Shown: positions 61,770 to 64,000 of the stretch, one piece after another
Layout of the letters: every line of letters begins with the position of its first letter
Numbering within the stretch: the stretch's first letter is position 1
Source: 55-13 sp037190145
GTDB taxonomy: Bacteria; Armatimonadota; Fimbriimonadia; Fimbriimonadales; Fimbriimonadaceae
Assembly (NCBI GenBank): GCA_037190145.1
Contig: JBBCJU010000001.1
Coordinates: 186,001 to 250,000, forward strand
DNA length: 64,000 nucleotides
Direction: 5' to 3'
Notes under the pieces: generated by a model
Told to the model about the DNA's origin: nothing
Databases searched by the model: none
Seen by the model: only the letters and a program-made list of their open reading frames with translations
Translations under genes and position numbers: made by a program

Positions 61770-62150
61770 ATGCTTCCGATTCTTCCTGCGCTGCTGTTGC
61801 TGATCCTGCAAGGGCCATCTTCAATCGAAAAGATGGCGCTGGACGGTCGATTGCCAGCAGCCCTTGAAGCGGTAAGCCGTCAAATGGAGGCACGTGATCA
61901 CCTGACAGGTGGTTCCTCCGAAGCAGACGCAGCCGTTCTTGCATCCCTGCTCGCAATGAGCGGTGATCCCGATCTATCTCACGCCTTGTTCCAGTTATTG
62001 GCCATTGAGCCATCCATTGGAAAGGTCACTCAGACCCAAAAGATAGAACCGGATGACCAGATAACCCCGGTTCCCATAGATAGCCAGGCGGGTCAATCTT
62101 TACCTGAGGGTTGCCTCAAGTCGCAGCGTTCTCGCGACGGACCTTTCTAA
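61770..62150 (+). CDS. Exported or anchored protein of unknown function
   Basis: 126 residues. N-terminal hydrophobic stretch MLPILPALLLLILQGPSS, a signal or anchor. The body is helical (IEKMALDGRLPAALEAVSRQ) and the C-terminus acidic then basic. No motif known. It lies 96 nt upstream of secA. A short palindrome CCTGCGCGCAGG followed by TTTTCTC at 62193-62211 might end its transcript. Confidence 0.5.
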   Translation: MLPILPALLLLILQGPSSIEKMALDGRLPAALEAVSRQMEARDHLTGGSSEADAAVLASLLAMSGDPDLSHALFQLLAIEPSIGKVTQTQKIEPDDQITPVPIDSQAGQSLPEGCLKSQRSRDGPF

Positions 62151-62246
62151 CAACGGCCCGGCACCTTCCGGAAACAGTTTCTTTGCCCATTAGCCTGCGC
62201 GCAGGTTTTCTCGTGCGTGTACGCATTTCCAATCCGATTTACAAAC

Positions 62247-64000
62247 ATGAATTTCCTTAGAAAACTTTTTGATACTAGTAAGAAGGATGTTGACCTTCTT
62301 CAACCCATCATCGCCAAGATCAATGGTCTTGAGAGCAAAATTGAGCCGCTCACCGACGATGAGCTTCGAGCTAAGACCGCCGAATTTAAGGAGCGAATTG
62401 CTAAGGGCGAAACCCTAGATGACCTGCTCCCCGAAGCCTTTGCCGTTGTCCGCGAAGTCTCCAAGCGAACCTTGGGAATGCGTCACTTTGATGTTCAGTT
62501 GATTGGTGGCGCAGTTCTTCACCAAGGCCGAATTGCAGAAATGAAGACGGGTGAAGGTAAGACATTGGTCGGTGTTGCTCCAATGTATCTGAACGCACTT
62601 CTCGGGCGTGGGGCACACCTCGTAACCGTCAACGACTACTTGGCTCGTCGTGACGCCGTTTGGATGGGTCCGATTTATCACTTCTTAGGTCTCAGCGTGG
62701 GCATCATTCAGGGACAAGGCGAAGATAACGAGGAACTTGGAGGTTCCTATATCTACACTCCAGGCGCTCCCCATGAAGACCCTCGGTACCTCAACTTGGT
62801 GCCTTGTGAGCGACGAGAGGCTTATTCTTGCGACATCACCTACGGTACAAACCACGAGTTTGGATTTGACTACCTACGTGACAACATGGCCTTCAATGAA
62901 GAGCAGCTTGTAATGAGCGAACTGCACTTCGCCATCGTCGACGAGGTGGACTCGATTTTGGTGGATGAAGCCAGAACGCCACACATCATCAGCGGCCCTT
63001 CGATGGAAGATATCTCTACCTATCGGGTTGTGAATGAAGTGGCGAAGAAGATGCTGCCTGAAACCCACTTCACAGCAGACAAGAAGAACCACTCGGCTTC
63101 CATGACCGAAGAAGGAATGGACTTTGCAGAGCAAGAGTTGGGCATTGAGAACATCGCTTCTGATCCAAAGATGTTCCACCACCTAAACGCGGCAGTACAG
63201 GCATACGCATTGTTCGATAAAGACATCGATTACGTAGTGCGAAGCGGTGAAGTCGTCATTGTCGACGAGAACACAGGGCGAATGATGTTTGGTCGTCGAT
63301 ACGGAAACGGTCTACACCAAGCACTAGAAGCTAAAGAGAATGTTACCGTTCAGCGCGAAAGCCAGACCGTAGCCACCATCACGTTCCAAAACCTGTTCCG
63401 ACTCTATACCAAGTTAGGAGGCATGACCGGTACGGCTAAGACCGAGGAAGACGAATTCCGAAAGATCTATGGTCTAGACGTGGTCAGTGTTCCAACTCAC
63501 CGGCCGATGAGTCGTGTTGACCAGCCCGACATCATCTACAAGACCCTCGAAGCTAAGTTCCGAGGAATGGGCTGGGAGTTGCTCCGTCTTTACTCCAAGC
63601 AACAGCCGGTACTCGTGGGTACGCGGTCCATTGAAATGACAGAAAAGGTCTCCGCCCGGTTGACTGGCGACCTTCTGCAAAAACTCCTTATTACCCAGCG
63701 ACTTCGAGACCGAGTCGAGGTGAAGAAGGATCTGAAGGGCGATCTCGCAAAGGATGCTCGAACGATCTATGAAACCGAGTTAACCGAGTTGCAAAGGCCC
63801 GTCGTATCTGCCTTCCTGCCGAAGATTGATCTGAATGGCGATGTCTTGACCGATGAGTGGTTGGACTGGTGTCTTGAGCAATGGAAGCTGCCAAAAGAAA
63901 ACAAGACTTTCTTGGAAGAAGCACTGCGGCACGGTATCCCGCATAACGTTCTGAACGCGAAGTTCCACGAACGAGAAGCTTTGATCATCGCGGAAGCCGG
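62247..64000 (+). CDS. secA: Preprotein translocase SecA, 3' end beyond window
   Basis: 584 residues of the N-terminal part are present; the gene runs off the window. It drives protein export through SecYEG. N-terminus MNFLRKLFDTSKKDVDLLQP, Walker A MKTGEGKTLV (99-108), TVNDYLARRDAVWM, TYGTNHEFGFDYLRDNM, DEAD-like VDEVDSILVDEARTPHIISG, and HNVLNAKFHEREA. Two insertions are seen compared with E. coli SecA: about 30 residues at 157-188 (GQGEDNEELGGSYIYTPGAP) and about 85 residues at ~475-560 before GIPHNVLNAK. The gene lies after three small unknown genes. Confidence 0.96.
   Translation, partial: MNFLRKLFDTSKKDVDLLQPIIAKINGLESKIEPLTDDELRAKTAEFKERIAKGETLDDLLPEAFAVVREVSKRTLGMRHFDVQLIGGAVLHQGRIAEMKTGEGKTLVGVAPMYLNALLGRGAHLVTVNDYLARRDAVWMGPIYHFLGLSVGIIQGQGEDNEELGGSYIYTPGAPHEDPRYLNLVPCERREAYSCDITYGTNHEFGFDYLRDNMAFNEEQLVMSELHFAIVDEVDSILVDEARTPHIISGPSMEDISTYRVVNEVAKKMLPETHFTADKKNHSASMTEEGMDFAEQELGIENIASDPKMFHHLNAAVQAYALFDKDIDYVVRSGEVVIVDENTGRMMFGRRYGNGLHQALEAKENVTVQRESQTVATITFQNLFRLYTKLGGMTGTAKTEEDEFRKIYGLDVVSVPTHRPMSRVDQPDIIYKTLEAKFRGMGWELLRLYSKQQPVLVGTRSIEMTEKVSARLTGDLLQKLLITQRLRDRVEVKKDLKGDLAKDARTIYETELTELQRPVVSAFLPKIDLNGDVLTDEWLDWCLEQWKLPKENKTFLEEALRHGIPHNVLNAKFHEREALIIAEA

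Noticed and set aside
61339..62013. A 224-codon open frame on the minus strand.
   Set aside because: It runs antisense to two plus-strand genes with clear hydrophobic signals, is rich in Arg/Ser/Pro, and has no recognisable domain.

Overview
The window is a bacterial chromosome segment of roughly 50% GC. It carries single-copy housekeeping genes (rnhB, lipB, rnpB, lepA, gap, holB, secA) among many exported-protein genes. The best taxonomic guess is Armatimonadota, near the Fimbriimonadales. This rests on seven prepilin-type (FTLIELLVV) solitary pseudopilin genes, short PEP-CTERM surface proteins, a sigma-E/RseB/HtrA set, scarce Shine-Dalgarno sites and several apparently leaderless starts. 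No rRNA or tRNA gene was found, so the placement is inference.

Layout. 0-5.4 kb, minus strand: an MhqD/MhqO-like quinone-detoxification pair, a DUF104/VapC toxin-antitoxin pair, then rnhB-lipB-cyclase. RNase P RNA lies at 5.4-5.76 kb. 5.85-18 kb: an imperfect repeat, an M14 peptidase, ornithine aminotransferase, a Gfo/Idh/MocA oxidoreductase, a MarR regulator with a pseudopilin-lipoprotein pair, kbl, and a gene broken by one in-frame stop. 18-23 kb: csoR, a pseudopilin with a choice-of-anchor-M PEP-CTERM protein, and a second pseudopilin heading a four-gene chain; both pseudopilin promoters carry CsoR-like sites. 24-28.4 kb: cobalamin riboswitch-metE, then a second cobalamin riboswitch leading a pseudopilin and a PEP-CTERM protein. 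28.6-31 kb: a convergent AbiEii/AbiEi-like pair, three 28-nt palindromes and the second repeat copy. 31-39 kb: small exported proteins, a lysine aminotransferase, HipBA with three palindromic operators, lepA and gap. 39-45.4 kb: Fur-like regulator, HtrA, RseB-like protein, anti-sigma, ECF sigma, holB and darA. 45.4-49 kb: three more pseudopilin genes, two with coupled lipoproteins. 49-64 kb: NamZ-like and DUF1800 proteins, GH2 hydrolase, threonine ammonia-lyase, SIMPL protein, a two-gene sugar ABC importer whose binding protein is fused to a permease, small proteins and the start of secA.

The strongest theme is a recurring module: a solitary pseudopilin gene, usually joined by a 4-nt overlap or short gap to a small lipoprotein or PEP-CTERM protein, under its own environmental sensor. 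Visible sensors are a MarR protein with an inverted repeat, CsoR-like operators, a cobalamin riboswitch, and 11-bp-periodic TTAAC repeats resembling Pho boxes. This looks like a family of nutrient- or stress-specific surface-display units that I do not recognise as a described system.
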